NCBI GenBank assembly: GCA_036009105.1
Contig: DASYMJ010000215.1
Location: forward strand, 1 to 35,418
Length of the DNA: 35,418 nucleotides
From: JAFAVZ01 sp036009105
GTDB taxonomy: Bacteria > Acidobacteriota > Thermoanaerobaculia > Gp7-AA8
Reading direction: 5' to 3'
Shown here in pieces: positions 1 to 8,700 of the stretch (positions are counted from its first letter, which is position 1; the number at the start of each line of letters is the position of its first letter). The position numbers were made by a program, and so were the translations under genes. The notes beneath the pieces are model-generated. The model searched no databases and was not told where the DNA came from. It worked only from the letters and a program-made list of their open reading frames with translations.

Positions 1-2700
1 GAGCCGGAGAAACATGTCAGCGACAGCGCGATGTCGGCCGGCGTCGATCCCATCCACCACCTCCGCCTCTTCTCCAACTTCCTCACCCCGCGGAAAGGCC
101 TGCTCAGCGCCGACACGTGGCGCGCCGTCGCCGTCATCGGCCGGAACCTGGTCCTGACCTGGCTGGTCCTGCTGCCGATGATGCTCGTGGCGATCATGGC
201 CGGGCAGTCGTACTTTGCGTTGAACCCCATCACCGCCCAGGGCTTCACTCACCGCGCCGATCTCCATCGCGACGTCGCGCCGGCCGCCACCGATGACAGC
301 AACCTCGCCGCGAGCGCCGCCCCCGAGCCGGTCCACGCAAACGAATTGCGCAAGCGGCTCTTCGTCGCCCTGGCCATCCCGCTCCTTTTCGTGATCGGCA
401 TCGTCTTCTGCGTCACCCTCTGGATGCTGGCCAACCGCAAATGCTGGCATCTGCGCGAGATCGTCCTGGTCAGCCTGAGCGGCGCCGGCTTCGCGGCCCT
501 CACCTGGCTCCTGCTCGTGGTCACCGAGCGCATCCGGCCGGACGAGTCGTATCCGCCGGCCCTGGTCTGGGAAGCGCTGGCCGCGATCTGCCTGCTCTAC
601 GCCGTCTTCTTCGTCATCGTGGTGGCGTACCACCGGCGCAAGCACGGCGCGAAACAGGGCGACACCGACTATTGGAAAAACGTCCTGGTGCGGATCCAGA
701 CCGGCCTGACCATGTACGCCGTCTTCGTCTCGGCCATCCTCCTCTTCGCCGGCTTCGGCCACGAGCTGATCGATTACCTCCTCTACGACACCACCGTGCA
801 GCAGAGCATCACCTCCGCCATCGTGCGCGGCGGGGGCTGGACCGGCATCCTGATGACGCTCGCCGGCGCGGTCTACACCGCCCTCAAAGGCTCTCCGACC
901 GGCGGCGACGACAAGCGCCACGACGCCAAGCCGTCGCTGCTCAACCGGCTGATCTTCGCCGTCGTCCCCATCGCCCTGCTTCTCGTGCTGGGCATGGTGC
1001 TGGCGTGGATCGGCCACCGCCTCTACACCACCGTCTACGACCAGGTTGCGGACATCCGGCTCATCGGCATCGGCGCCATCGTCTCCGCCTTTCTCTTCCT
1101 CGCCTTCGCCCTTTACGAGTTCCGGCCGCCCTCGCGCCTGCAGATGCTGGGGCTGACCGTCATCTGGCTGCTCATCGCGGTCGGCGTGCAGTTGCTGCCC
1201 GAGGAGGTGCTGCGCGATCACCTCATCGCCATCGCCGCCGGCTGCGGCGCGTTTCTCCTGCTGGCCATGGGCGCGCGCGGATTGCACGGGCGGCGCAGCG
1301 TGGTCGCCGTCGTGGTCTCCGCCGCGGCCGGCCTCGCCGTGGCGTGGGCGGCCGGGCGCTGGCTGCAGGGCGGCGCGCAGCTCGACATCGGCGTGCTGCC
1401 GCGCCTCGTGGTGGCCGGCTTCGGCCTCTCCGTCACGCTCTTCCTCTTCGAGCTGATCTGGGGCGAAGGGGAGAACGTCCGTTCCTACGCACTGATGGCC
1501 ATCGGCTTCGCCATCTTCGGCCTGATGGCCGTCGCCGCCTGCCTGCCGCTGCCGCATTCGCTGCGCGCGCTGGCCATGCTCGGCGTCATCGCCACCCTGC
1601 TCGGCTGGATCCTCTCCCTCGGCTGGCTGGCCGATCCGAATGCGCTGACCATCCACGGCTTCTACAAGTCGCGCCTGGTGCGGGCCTACATGGGCGCCTC
1701 GAATTTCGCGCGCGGACAGGCGCACGCCTCGGAGATCACCGACGCCGTGCCGGGGGACGACGTGCCGCTGGTCGCGCTGGCGAACTGCAGGCAGGGCGCC
1801 CCCTATCACCTCATCAACACGACGCTGAACCTGGTCGGCGGCCAGGACCTGGCCACCGCGCAGCGCTCCTCCGACTACTTCGTGATGTCGAAGCTCTATT
1901 GCGGCTCGCTGCGCACCGGCTATCGCCCCACCGAGCAGTACATGTGCGGCGCGATGTCCCTCGGCACCGCGGTTTCGGTCTCCGGCGCCGCGGCCAGCCC
2001 GAACATGGGCGGGCAGACCCCGTCCGCCGCGCTGGCCATGCTCCTCACCCTCTTCAACGTCCGCCTCGGCTACTGGGCGCCGACGCCGAACAAGTCCTAC
2101 TGGCGCAGCGCCGCGGCCCGCCTCTGGCCGGTCTATACCTTTCAGGAGCTGCTCTCCCAGACCACCGACCTTCTCCCCTTCTGCTACCTCACGGACGGCG
2201 GCCACTTCGACAACAGCGGGGTCTACTCGCTGATCGAGCGCGGATGCCGCTACATCCTCTTCGCCGACTGCGGCGCCGATCCGACGCCCTGCTTCACCGA
2301 CCTGGGCGACCTGATCCGCAAGGTGCGCATCGACTTCGGCACCGAGATCAGGATCGACCTGTCGAACTTCCATCCCCAGTTCTCCACGCACTTCATCGTG
2401 GGCGACATCCGCTACTCCGACGAGCACGCCAAGAGCCTCGGCCTGTCCGATGGGGAGCGCGTCGGCAAGCTCGTGGTGGTGAAGCCGAACCTCGCCCTCG
2501 ACCCGGAGCTGACCGTGGACGTGCGCCAGTACGGCTTCGAGAACTCCGCCTTCCCGCAGCAGACGACGGCCGACCAGTGGTACGACGAGGCGCAGTTCGA
2601 GAGCTATCGCCGGCTCGGCTACACCTCCGGCAACCTGGCGGCGAAGCATCTCGATGGTGCCCGGCCGCAGAACGCGGGCGAGTTCTTCGAGCCGCTATGA
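1..2700 (+). CDS. Patatin-like multi-pass membrane protein, C-terminal part (5' end outside window)
   Basis: The frame is open from base 1, and the first ATG is at 31, so the gene almost certainly starts upstream. The visible ~900 residues contain many hydrophobic helices (first near residues 30-55, then repeatedly to about residue 545), followed by a soluble C-terminal domain. That domain has the patatin Asp-Gly-Gly motif (LTDGGHFDN, about residue 725) and a SGAAASPNMG segment. Both are typical of large membrane patatin-family proteins, in which the GxSxG nucleophile sits in an N-terminal region that here would lie outside the window. The likely role is lipid acyl hydrolysis at the inner membrane. 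The gene ends in a TGA and converges on a second patatin-family gene. Membership of the family is well supported; catalytic activity cannot be judged because the nucleophile is not visible. Confidence 0.75.
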   Translation, partial: EPEKHVSDSAMSAGVDPIHHLRLFSNFLTPRKGLLSADTWRAVAVIGRNLVLTWLVLLPMMLVAIMAGQSYFALNPITAQGFTHRADLHRDVAPAATDDSNLAASAAPEPVHANELRKRLFVALAIPLLFVIGIVFCVTLWMLANRKCWHLREIVLVSLSGAGFAALTWLLLVVTERIRPDESYPPALVWEALAAICLLYAVFFVIVVAYHRRKHGAKQGDTDYWKNVLVRIQTGLTMYAVFVSAILLFAGFGHELIDYLLYDTTVQQSITSAIVRGGGWTGILMTLAGAVYTALKGSPTGGDDKRHDAKPSLLNRLIFAVVPIALLLVLGMVLAWIGHRLYTTVYDQVADIRLIGIGAIVSAFLFLAFALYEFRPPSRLQMLGLTVIWLLIAVGVQLLPEEVLRDHLIAIAAGCGAFLLLAMGARGLHGRRSVVAVVVSAAAGLAVAWAAGRWLQGGAQLDIGVLPRLVVAGFGLSVTLFLFELIWGEGENVRSYALMAIGFAIFGLMAVAACLPLPHSLRALAMLGVIATLLGWILSLGWLADPNALTIHGFYKSRLVRAYMGASNFARGQAHASEITDAVPGDDVPLVALANCRQGAPYHLINTTLNLVGGQDLATAQRSSDYFVMSKLYCGSLRTGYRPTEQYMCGAMSLGTAVSVSGAAASPNMGGQTPSAALAMLLTLFNVRLGYWAPTPNKSYWRSAAARLWPVYTFQELLSQTTDLLPFCYLTDGGHFDNSGVYSLIERGCRYILFADCGADPTPCFTDLGDLIRKVRIDFGTEIRIDLSNFHPQFSTHFIVGDIRYSDEHAKSLGLSDGERVGKLVVVKPNLALDPELTVDVRQYGFENSAFPQQTTADQWYDEAQFESYRRLGYTSGNLAAKHLDGARPQNAGEFFEPL

Positions 2701-2771
2701 GCGCGCCTTGGCCAGCGCGCCGACGGCCGACAGCGGGCGCCCGCGCGTGAAGCGCGAGTAGCCGCTGAGCG

Positions 2772-2821
2772 CCCCCTCTCCCCGCGCGGCGGGAAGAGGG
2801 GGGCCGGAGGCCGGGTGAGGG
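2772..2821. terminator. GC-rich palindrome between convergent genes, probable bidirectional terminator / dispersed repeat
   Basis: The stem CCCCCTCTCCCCGC pairs with CGGGAAGAGGGGG, leaving a short loop, and is followed by a GGCCGGAGGCCGGGTGAGGG tail. It lies between the stop codons of two converging genes (2700 and 2823). A related element with the same stem-plus-tail order is at 13414-13456, also between convergent genes. No T-tract follows, so Rho-independent termination is not certain. Confidence 0.55.
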
Positions 2822-2822
2822 C

Positions 2823-4247
2823 CTATTGCCGCGCGTCCTTGAGGAACTGCTGGAAATCGTCCGACTGCTGCAGGAGCTGCGCGCCGGCGGTCATCAGGTC
2901 CTGCAGTTGCGGGCCGGTGATCGAGAAGTTCGTGCCGATGTCGTTCAGGCGCTTGCGCAGCTCCGCGTCTTTCACCGAGGAGAAGCCGATCACGACCGGG
3001 TAATAGGTGGGGTGCTTCTGGCCGGCGCCGGGGATCTTCACCTCCGGGCAGTTGGCGCGGGCGGCGTCCTGACACTGATCGGGCAGCGCGTCGCGCAGCG
3101 TGTTGACGGCGAACGTGGTGCGCAGCAGGTTGAGCGTGTCGAACGAGTAGTTGCCGAGGGGTGTGTTCGCCACCGTGCTGAATGTGGCGATCGTGCCGGG
3201 GTTCGTCTCCACCTTGTCGAAGCGGAGCAGGCTCTCCGTCCCCGCGGCCACGGTGATCACCAGCAGCCGGCGGATGTCTCCGCGGTTGATGTCCGGCAGG
3301 AGGGTAAAGCCGCGCGCCGCGCCGTCGGGGCCCGGCGCCTGGAGGGTGTCGCTGGAGATCACCGCGTGCAGCGGCCCGCGCAGGCCGATGTTGTCCGCGA
3401 TGCCGCCATCCATCAGGTGGAGGTAGCTCCGCTCCCGGTTGAGGTACTGCAGCAGCTCGGTGGAGAAGCGGAAACGCTCCGGGTTGACGTCCGCATCATC
3501 GCGCGCGTTCGCCACCCAGGGCGGCGTGGCGTAGCCGCAGCCCTCCGACGTGTAGTTCTTCACCACCATCGGCGTGAGCAGGCCGGGGAAGGCGGACGAC
3601 GCCGCGACGGCGCGCGAGACGTGCACCTGGGACAGATCGGAGCAGATCGGATCGAACTGGTCCTGCGTCCATTCGAAGCGCGAGCCGAGGTCGAGCTCCG
3701 TGGAGTTGGCGACGATCAGCGGGCGGCCGGCCTGCTGCTGCGTGGCGAGCAGCTCGGCGAAGGTCTTGTCGTCGAAAAGCACCTTGTCATAAACCTCGGC
3801 GGCGAGGTCGATGCGGGAGAAGTGCGGCGAGAGGAGGCGGAACCAGCTCTTCGGATTGAGGAACGCGGTGCGGAAGAGCAGGCCCTGGATGTCCTGCTTG
3901 AGGAAGCGGTCCTCGAAGGAGGCAAAGCCTTCCCGGCCGTGCAGGCCGTAGTACATGGAGGTGAAGCTGCCGCCGGAGACGGAGGAGATCACGTCGACGT
4001 GATCGAGGACGGAGGAGCCGTCCGGGAGCCTGGTCTTGTCCAGCTCGCGCAGGACGCCGTATGCGAAGCCGGCCGCGCGCGAGCCGCCGCCGCTGAAGGT
4101 GAGGATGATGAACGTGCCGTCCTTGCGCGGCAGCCGGACGTTCGAGTAGCGGTAGCCGCCGCCGGTGCGGTCCAGCTTCGGGTTGACCGGATAGTGGGCG
4201 CAGGCGGCGAGGAGCAGGAGGGTGACGGCGAAGAGTCGGCGCACCAT
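2823..4247 (-). CDS. Patatin-like phospholipase lipoprotein
   Basis: This is a 474-residue patatin-family lipid acyl hydrolase, probably anchored to a membrane. The N-terminus is a lipoprotein signal with LAAC, giving Cys16 as the lipidated residue. The patatin signatures are all visible. The oxyanion loop SGGGSRA is at about residues 52-58. The nucleophile Ser91 lies in SVSGG, where Ser replaces the usual first Gly of GxSxG. The Asp-Gly-Gly motif of the catalytic dyad is at 280-282 (LMDGGIADN). I chose the ATG at 4247 because it overlaps the TGA of the upstream gene as TGATG, indicating translational coupling; a GTG one codon earlier is possible. It is the last gene of a five-gene operon. 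Substrate and leaflet are unknown. Confidence 0.85.
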   Translation of the reverse strand: MVRRLFAVTLLLLAACAHYPVNPKLDRTGGGYRYSNVRLPRKDGTFIILTFSGGGSRAAGFAYGVLRELDKTRLPDGSSVLDHVDVISSVSGGSFTSMYYGLHGREGFASFEDRFLKQDIQGLLFRTAFLNPKSWFRLLSPHFSRIDLAAEVYDKVLFDDKTFAELLATQQQAGRPLIVANSTELDLGSRFEWTQDQFDPICSDLSQVHVSRAVAASSAFPGLLTPMVVKNYTSEGCGYATPPWVANARDDADVNPERFRFSTELLQYLNRERSYLHLMDGGIADNIGLRGPLHAVISSDTLQAPGPDGAARGFTLLPDINRGDIRRLLVITVAAGTESLLRFDKVETNPGTIATFSTVANTPLGNYSFDTLNLLRTTFAVNTLRDALPDQCQDAARANCPEVKIPGAGQKHPTYYPVVIGFSSVKDAELRKRLNDIGTNFSITGPQLQDLMTAGAQLLQQSDDFQQFLKDARQ

Positions 4248-4459
4248 CACACCTGCTCGAAATGGATGTTCTTCGGCGCGAGCGGACTTGTTCCCGCCAC
4301 CCGGGTCCGCACGCTCTCCGGCGTACAGCCGCCGCCGGAGATGGAGAAGGTGTGAGTCCCGGTCTCGACGGTCAGCAGCTCGTTCGTGCGGCCGCAGCGG
4401 GCGCCGTCGACGAGGACATCGCGCTGACCGGGGAAGAGAACGCGTACGGATTCGCTCAT
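4247..4459 (-). CDS. Small PEGA-like protein
   Basis: This 70-residue protein has the pattern VLVDG...GRTN...LTVETGTHTFSI, which resembles the short beta-rich PEGA repeat (V-x-V-D-G, then G-x-T, then a G-x-H turn). There is no signal peptide or membrane helix, so it is predicted to be cytosolic unless the start is wrong. The two cysteines (in ARCGR and GGCTP) could pair or bind a ligand. Its TGA overlaps the ATG of the patatin lipoprotein gene, and it begins 38 bases after the stop of the proline-rich gene, so it belongs to the same operon. No clear Shine-Dalgarno precedes the ATG. The PEGA assignment rests on motif pattern only. Confidence 0.6.
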   Translation of the reverse strand: MSESVRVLFPGQRDVLVDGARCGRTNELLTVETGTHTFSISGGGCTPESVRTRVAGTSPLAPKNIHFEQV

Positions 4460-4497
4460 GACAAGGAGAGCGCCGAAGAGGCTGCTTCCCTACCCAG

Positions 4498-5733
4498 TCA
4501 GGACGAAGACGCGCGGAATAGCACCACCAGGACGCCCAGGCCGATCAGGATGAGGATGAGCGGGACGACCATGCCCCGTCCTTTTTGCGGGATGGTGGGG
4601 GCGACCGGTTCCACCGTGTCGGTGGCGGTAGCCGCAACCGCGGTGTCGGTGATGGCGGGGGCCGTGGTGGCCGTCGTCTCCGTCGGCGGGGCGGTGGTGG
4701 TGGCCGACGCGGTGGTCGCCGTGGTCTCCGTAGCCGGAGGCGGCAGGGGGACGGGCGCGGGGGCCGGCGCAGGCGTCGCGGGCAGCGGAGCCGGCGCAGG
4801 CGCGGATGTGCGGGGGGCGGGGGCCGGCCCGGGGGCCGGGGTGGACGTGCGGGGTGCGGGCGGGCGGGGGGCGGGCGCCGGTGCGGGGGCCGGGGTGGAC
4901 GTGCGGGGGGCGGGCGTGCGGGGGGCGGGCGCCAGTGCGGGGCTGCGGCGGACAATCGCGGGGGCGGGGGCGGGTGTGCGGGAAGTATGTCCGGCGACAT
5001 GCACGACATCCCTCCGCGGCTGCGGCGTATGCGTCGTCCGCCGGCTCGCCGCCCGCTGCTCGCCGCTCGCCGCCGTCGCCGGCTTCACCGTGGTCAGCGT
5101 CCGGGGAGGCGGCTCCGTGCGAGCCACCGCCGCCGGCGGCAGCGCCTTCCCTCCACCCAGCCGCCTCGCCCCCTCGGCCGCGAGGAAGCGACGGGACTCG
5201 GTGGTCGGGTAGAGCCGCCGCCCGCCCACCGTCAGCGTCTGGCGGCGGATCGATTCCGTGTAGCCGGGATACGAGGCCACGATCCTGTACGCGTCGGAAG
5301 ACTCGTCGAAGAAGGCGCCAGTCGCTGATTCGTATTGGTAGGTCCAGAGCCGGTCGAGATCGTCGTACACGCGCACCGTCTCTTCGGCAGCCCGCCGCTC
5401 CGCGCCGGCTGGATAGCCCCTCAGCGTCGCCTTGACGCCGGCCAGCGCGATGCGGAACGCCCCGCGATCGCCGCGGTCCGCGGCCTCGCGCGTCTCGCGC
5501 AGCAGCACGCGCAGAGAGCTCGACGGCGGCGCGACCGGCGGGAGAGCAGCGGGCACAGGCTCGGGAATCTCCGACACCTGCAGCCGCGGCGCGGCCGCGA
5601 CCGTGGAGCTCGTGTCGCAGTCCGCCGGCACCGGGCCGCTGGGACGAGGCAGCCGCTGCACGGTCGGGTTCAGCTGCCCCAACGCCGCCGCGGCCAGACA
5701 AGAGGTGAGCGCGAGCCCGATGAACTTCTTCAT
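4498..5733 (-). CDS. Proline-rich exported protein with C-terminal membrane anchor
   Basis: I do not recognise this 411-residue protein as a family. It begins with a signal peptide (MKKFIGLALTSCLAAAALG). A folded-looking segment of about 75-200 residues follows. A long low-complexity stretch (about 205-380) of Pro-Ala-Thr/Arg repeats such as APAPRTPAPRTSTP comes next, then one hydrophobic helix (VVPLILILIGLGVLVVLF) and the tail RASSS. This looks like a cell-envelope-spanning linker: an exported domain, an extended Pro-rich stalk and a membrane anchor. It lies third in the operon, 25 bases after the stop of the 1118-residue receiver protein. The codon-level repeats make the DNA strongly G-rich on the plus strand. 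Function is unknown. Confidence 0.7.
   Translation of the reverse strand: MKKFIGLALTSCLAAAALGQLNPTVQRLPRPSGPVPADCDTSSTVAAAPRLQVSEIPEPVPAALPPVAPPSSSLRVLLRETREAADRGDRGAFRIALAGVKATLRGYPAGAERRAAEETVRVYDDLDRLWTYQYESATGAFFDESSDAYRIVASYPGYTESIRRQTLTVGGRRLYPTTESRRFLAAEGARRLGGGKALPPAAVARTEPPPRTLTTVKPATAASGEQRAASRRTTHTPQPRRDVVHVAGHTSRTPAPAPAIVRRSPALAPAPRTPAPRTSTPAPAPAPAPRPPAPRTSTPAPGPAPAPRTSAPAPAPLPATPAPAPAPVPLPPPATETTATTASATTTAPPTETTATTAPAITDTAVAATATDTVEPVAPTIPQKGRGMVVPLILILIGLGVLVVLFRASSS
4741..4980. repeat. G-rich low-complexity tract inside the proline-rich gene
   Basis: The plus strand carries degenerate repeats around GTGGACGTGCGGGG and GGGGGCCGG, with many runs of four to six G. The tract encodes the Pro-Ala-rich stalk on the minus strand, which is enough to explain it. 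It could still fold into G-quadruplexes in single-stranded DNA. Confidence 0.6.
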
Positions 5734-5758
5734 TCCGATTGGCGACGATGCTAACCCA

Positions 5759-8700
5759 TCACATCGTCGCGTGCACTTCCTGGGGCAGGTGTTTCTTGAA
5801 GAGCTTGATCAGATCGTCCACCGCCAGCGGCTTGGCCACGTAGTCGTCCACCTTGAAGTAGTCCAGCGCCTCGTTGCGGTACTTCCGGTCCGTATAGAGG
5901 CCGGTCATGATGATGGCCTTCGAGGGCGACGTGGCCGGATCCTCCTTCAGCAGGCGGCACATCTCCCGCCCGTCCAGCTTCGGCATGAACGCATCGGAGA
6001 GGATGAGATCGGGGCGGTACTCGTGGGCCATGAGCAGCCCCTCCTGCCCGTTCGCGGCGGCGATGAAGCCGAAGCCCATCGACGTCACCACCGTTCGCAC
6101 GATCAGCTGCACGTTCTCGTCGTCCTCCACCAGCAGGATGAGCGGCCGCTTCACCTCGTCCGGGACCGGGTTCGCCCCCACCGCGATGGCGCGCCGCGAG
6201 CCGATCATCTTCCGCTCGAAGAGCGAGGGCGGCGCATCCATCCAGAAGCGCTCCCGGTATGCCGATGGCGCCTTGCAGAAGCAGGTCTGGCAGTGCGGGC
6301 AGCGCAGCGTGTTGTCGCGGCCGACGCAGCTGCACCACTCCGCCGTCGTCGCGTCGAAGAGCTGCTGGCAGGTGAAGCAGCAGACCTGGTAGCCCTCGCG
6401 CTGCGGCGCCTGGGGGACGGTGGGCGTCGGCTCCGGCTCTTCCACCCGCATGGCCAGAATGCGCGGCTCTTCCTCGTCCTCCAGGAGGTCCGCGAGCGGC
6501 ACGCCGTCCGCGATCTCCGCCTCGATGGCCGCCCGGTCGCGCTGATGCAGGTCCTCCTGCATGGGCAGATCGCTCACCCCCTCCAGATGCTTCTGCAGGA
6601 GGTTGATCAGATCGGTGACGGCCACCGGCTTGGCCAGGTAGTCGTCCACGTGGAAGCGCTTGAGCGCCTCGCTGCGGTACTTGGTGTCCGTGTAGAGGCC
6701 GGTCATCACCACCATCTTCGTGTCGGCGAAGGAGGGCTCCTCCTTCAGCATGCGGCACATCTCCCGCCCGTCCAGCTTCGGCATGAAGGCGTCGGAGAGG
6801 ATGAGATTGGGCCGGTAGAGGTGGGCCAGCTCGAGGCCTTCCTGCCCGTTCAGCGCGTAGACGAATCCGTACCCGAGGTTCTGGCAGACCCGCTGGACGA
6901 TGGATTGGATGTCCTCGTCGTCTTCCACGGCCAGCACCATCGGCCGGAGCACATCCTCCGGCTCCAGGTTCGGCGGCAACCCGCCCGCCCGCCGCCCCTC
7001 GGAGGTCTTCCGCTCGAACAGCTTCGGCGGCGCCTCCACCCAGAACTTCTCCTTGTACGACGGCGCGGCCTTGCAGAAGCAAGTCAGGCAGTTGGTGCAG
7101 ACGAGCGTCCGCTCCTTGGTCAGGCAGCTGCACCAGTCGGCCTCGACCGCGTCGAAGATCACCCGGCAGTTGAAGCAGGTGACGTTGTAGGAAGAGGAGA
7201 CCGGGAGGGGCGTCGGCCGGGACGGCTCGGGCACGGCAGTGCGCGGAGCCGGCGGCACTCCCGCGGGCTTGCGCAGCGCCGGCGAAGGCACCCCGGTCCC
7301 GCCCCGCGGCATCGTCTGCTGCGCGAGCAGCGCGCCGGGGTCGCGCATCGCCTTGGTCGCGATCTCCGCCACGATGTCCGTCTCGTACGGCCGGGAGACG
7401 AAGCTCACGTACTTGACGGACGGCGGCGCGACGAAGCCGAAAGACGACCGGCCGGTCAGATAGATGGGGAGGTTCTCGTTGTTCTCGCTGATGGAGCGGT
7501 AGACCTTCTCGAAGTCGGGCAGCTCGGAGTCGATGAAGATCGCGTCCGGGCGGAAGCGGAACATCTCGTCGATGGCGTCGATCCAGCGCTCCACGACCTC
7601 CACCTCCACCCCTTTCACCCGCAGCTTCGGCACGATGGTGTCCGCCGTTCCGCGGCGCTTTTCCAGCAGCAGCAGGCGCGGCTTGCGCACCGCGCTGCGG
7701 CGTTGCGTCGTCTGCGCGGGCGCGGAGGCCGTGGTTGTCTTGCGGCGGGAGGCGGTGTCGTTCCCCACCACCTTCTTCGTGCGCAGGTTCATCCCTGCCC
7801 CGGTGCGGATCGGCTTCGGCGCGGGACGGAACCAGGAGCTGATGCGCTGGCTGAGCGAAGGACCCTTGACCGGCGGCAACTTAGGCGGCGGCGCCGGCGC
7901 CGCCATCGCGGCGCGCTCCCTGGCCAGCTGCTCTTCCAGCTGCCGGCGCGCCGTCTCTTCGGCGGCCCGCTTCTCCGCCTCGGCCGCGAGCTGCGCCTCC
8001 AGCGCGACGCGTTCTTCCTCGACCCGCTTCCGCGCCGTCTCCTCGGCCGCCAGCCGCTGCGCCTCCGCCTCGGCCGCCAGCCGCTCGTTCGCCGCCCGCT
8101 CCGCGGCCAGCTGCTGTTCGAGCGCCTTGCGCTCCTCTTCGATCTTGCGCGCCGCCGCCTCTTCGGCGGCGAGGCGCGCGGCCTCGTGCTCCGCCGCGAG
8201 CTTCGCCTCCAGCGCGGCCCGTTCCGCGGCCAGGCGCAGCTCGACCGCCTGCCGCTCCTCCTCCAGCTTCCGCGCCGCTGCCGCCTCCACCGCCCGGCGC
8301 TCCTCCTCCACCTTGCGCGCCGCCGCCGCCTCGGCCGCGAGGCGCGCGGCCTCGTGCTCCGCCGCGAGCTTCGCCTCCAGCGCGGCGCGCTCTTCCTCCA
8401 CCCGCCGCCGCGCGGTCTCCTCCGAGGCGAGGCGCTCGGCCTCCAGCTGTTGCTGCAGCCGCGCGCGCTCCTCATCGTGGCGCCGGCGCGTCTCCTCGGC
8501 CTGGAGCTGCTGCTCTTCCAGCTGACGCTGCAGCGCCTCGCGCTCCGCCTCCAGCCGCTTCCGCTCCGCATCCTCCGCCGCTTCCGCGCGCCGCCGCACT
8601 TCCGCCTCGGCGAGCAGCCGCTCCTCATCGAGACGCTTCCGGCGCTCGCCGTCCGCCTTGCGCCAGCTCGCTTCCTCCGACGCGAGCCGCTCCAGATCGG

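Noticed and set aside
5759..5958. Duplicated receiver modules as an assembly artefact
   Set aside because: The two copies differ at many residues throughout while keeping the functional ones, so they are an old duplication and not a misassembly.
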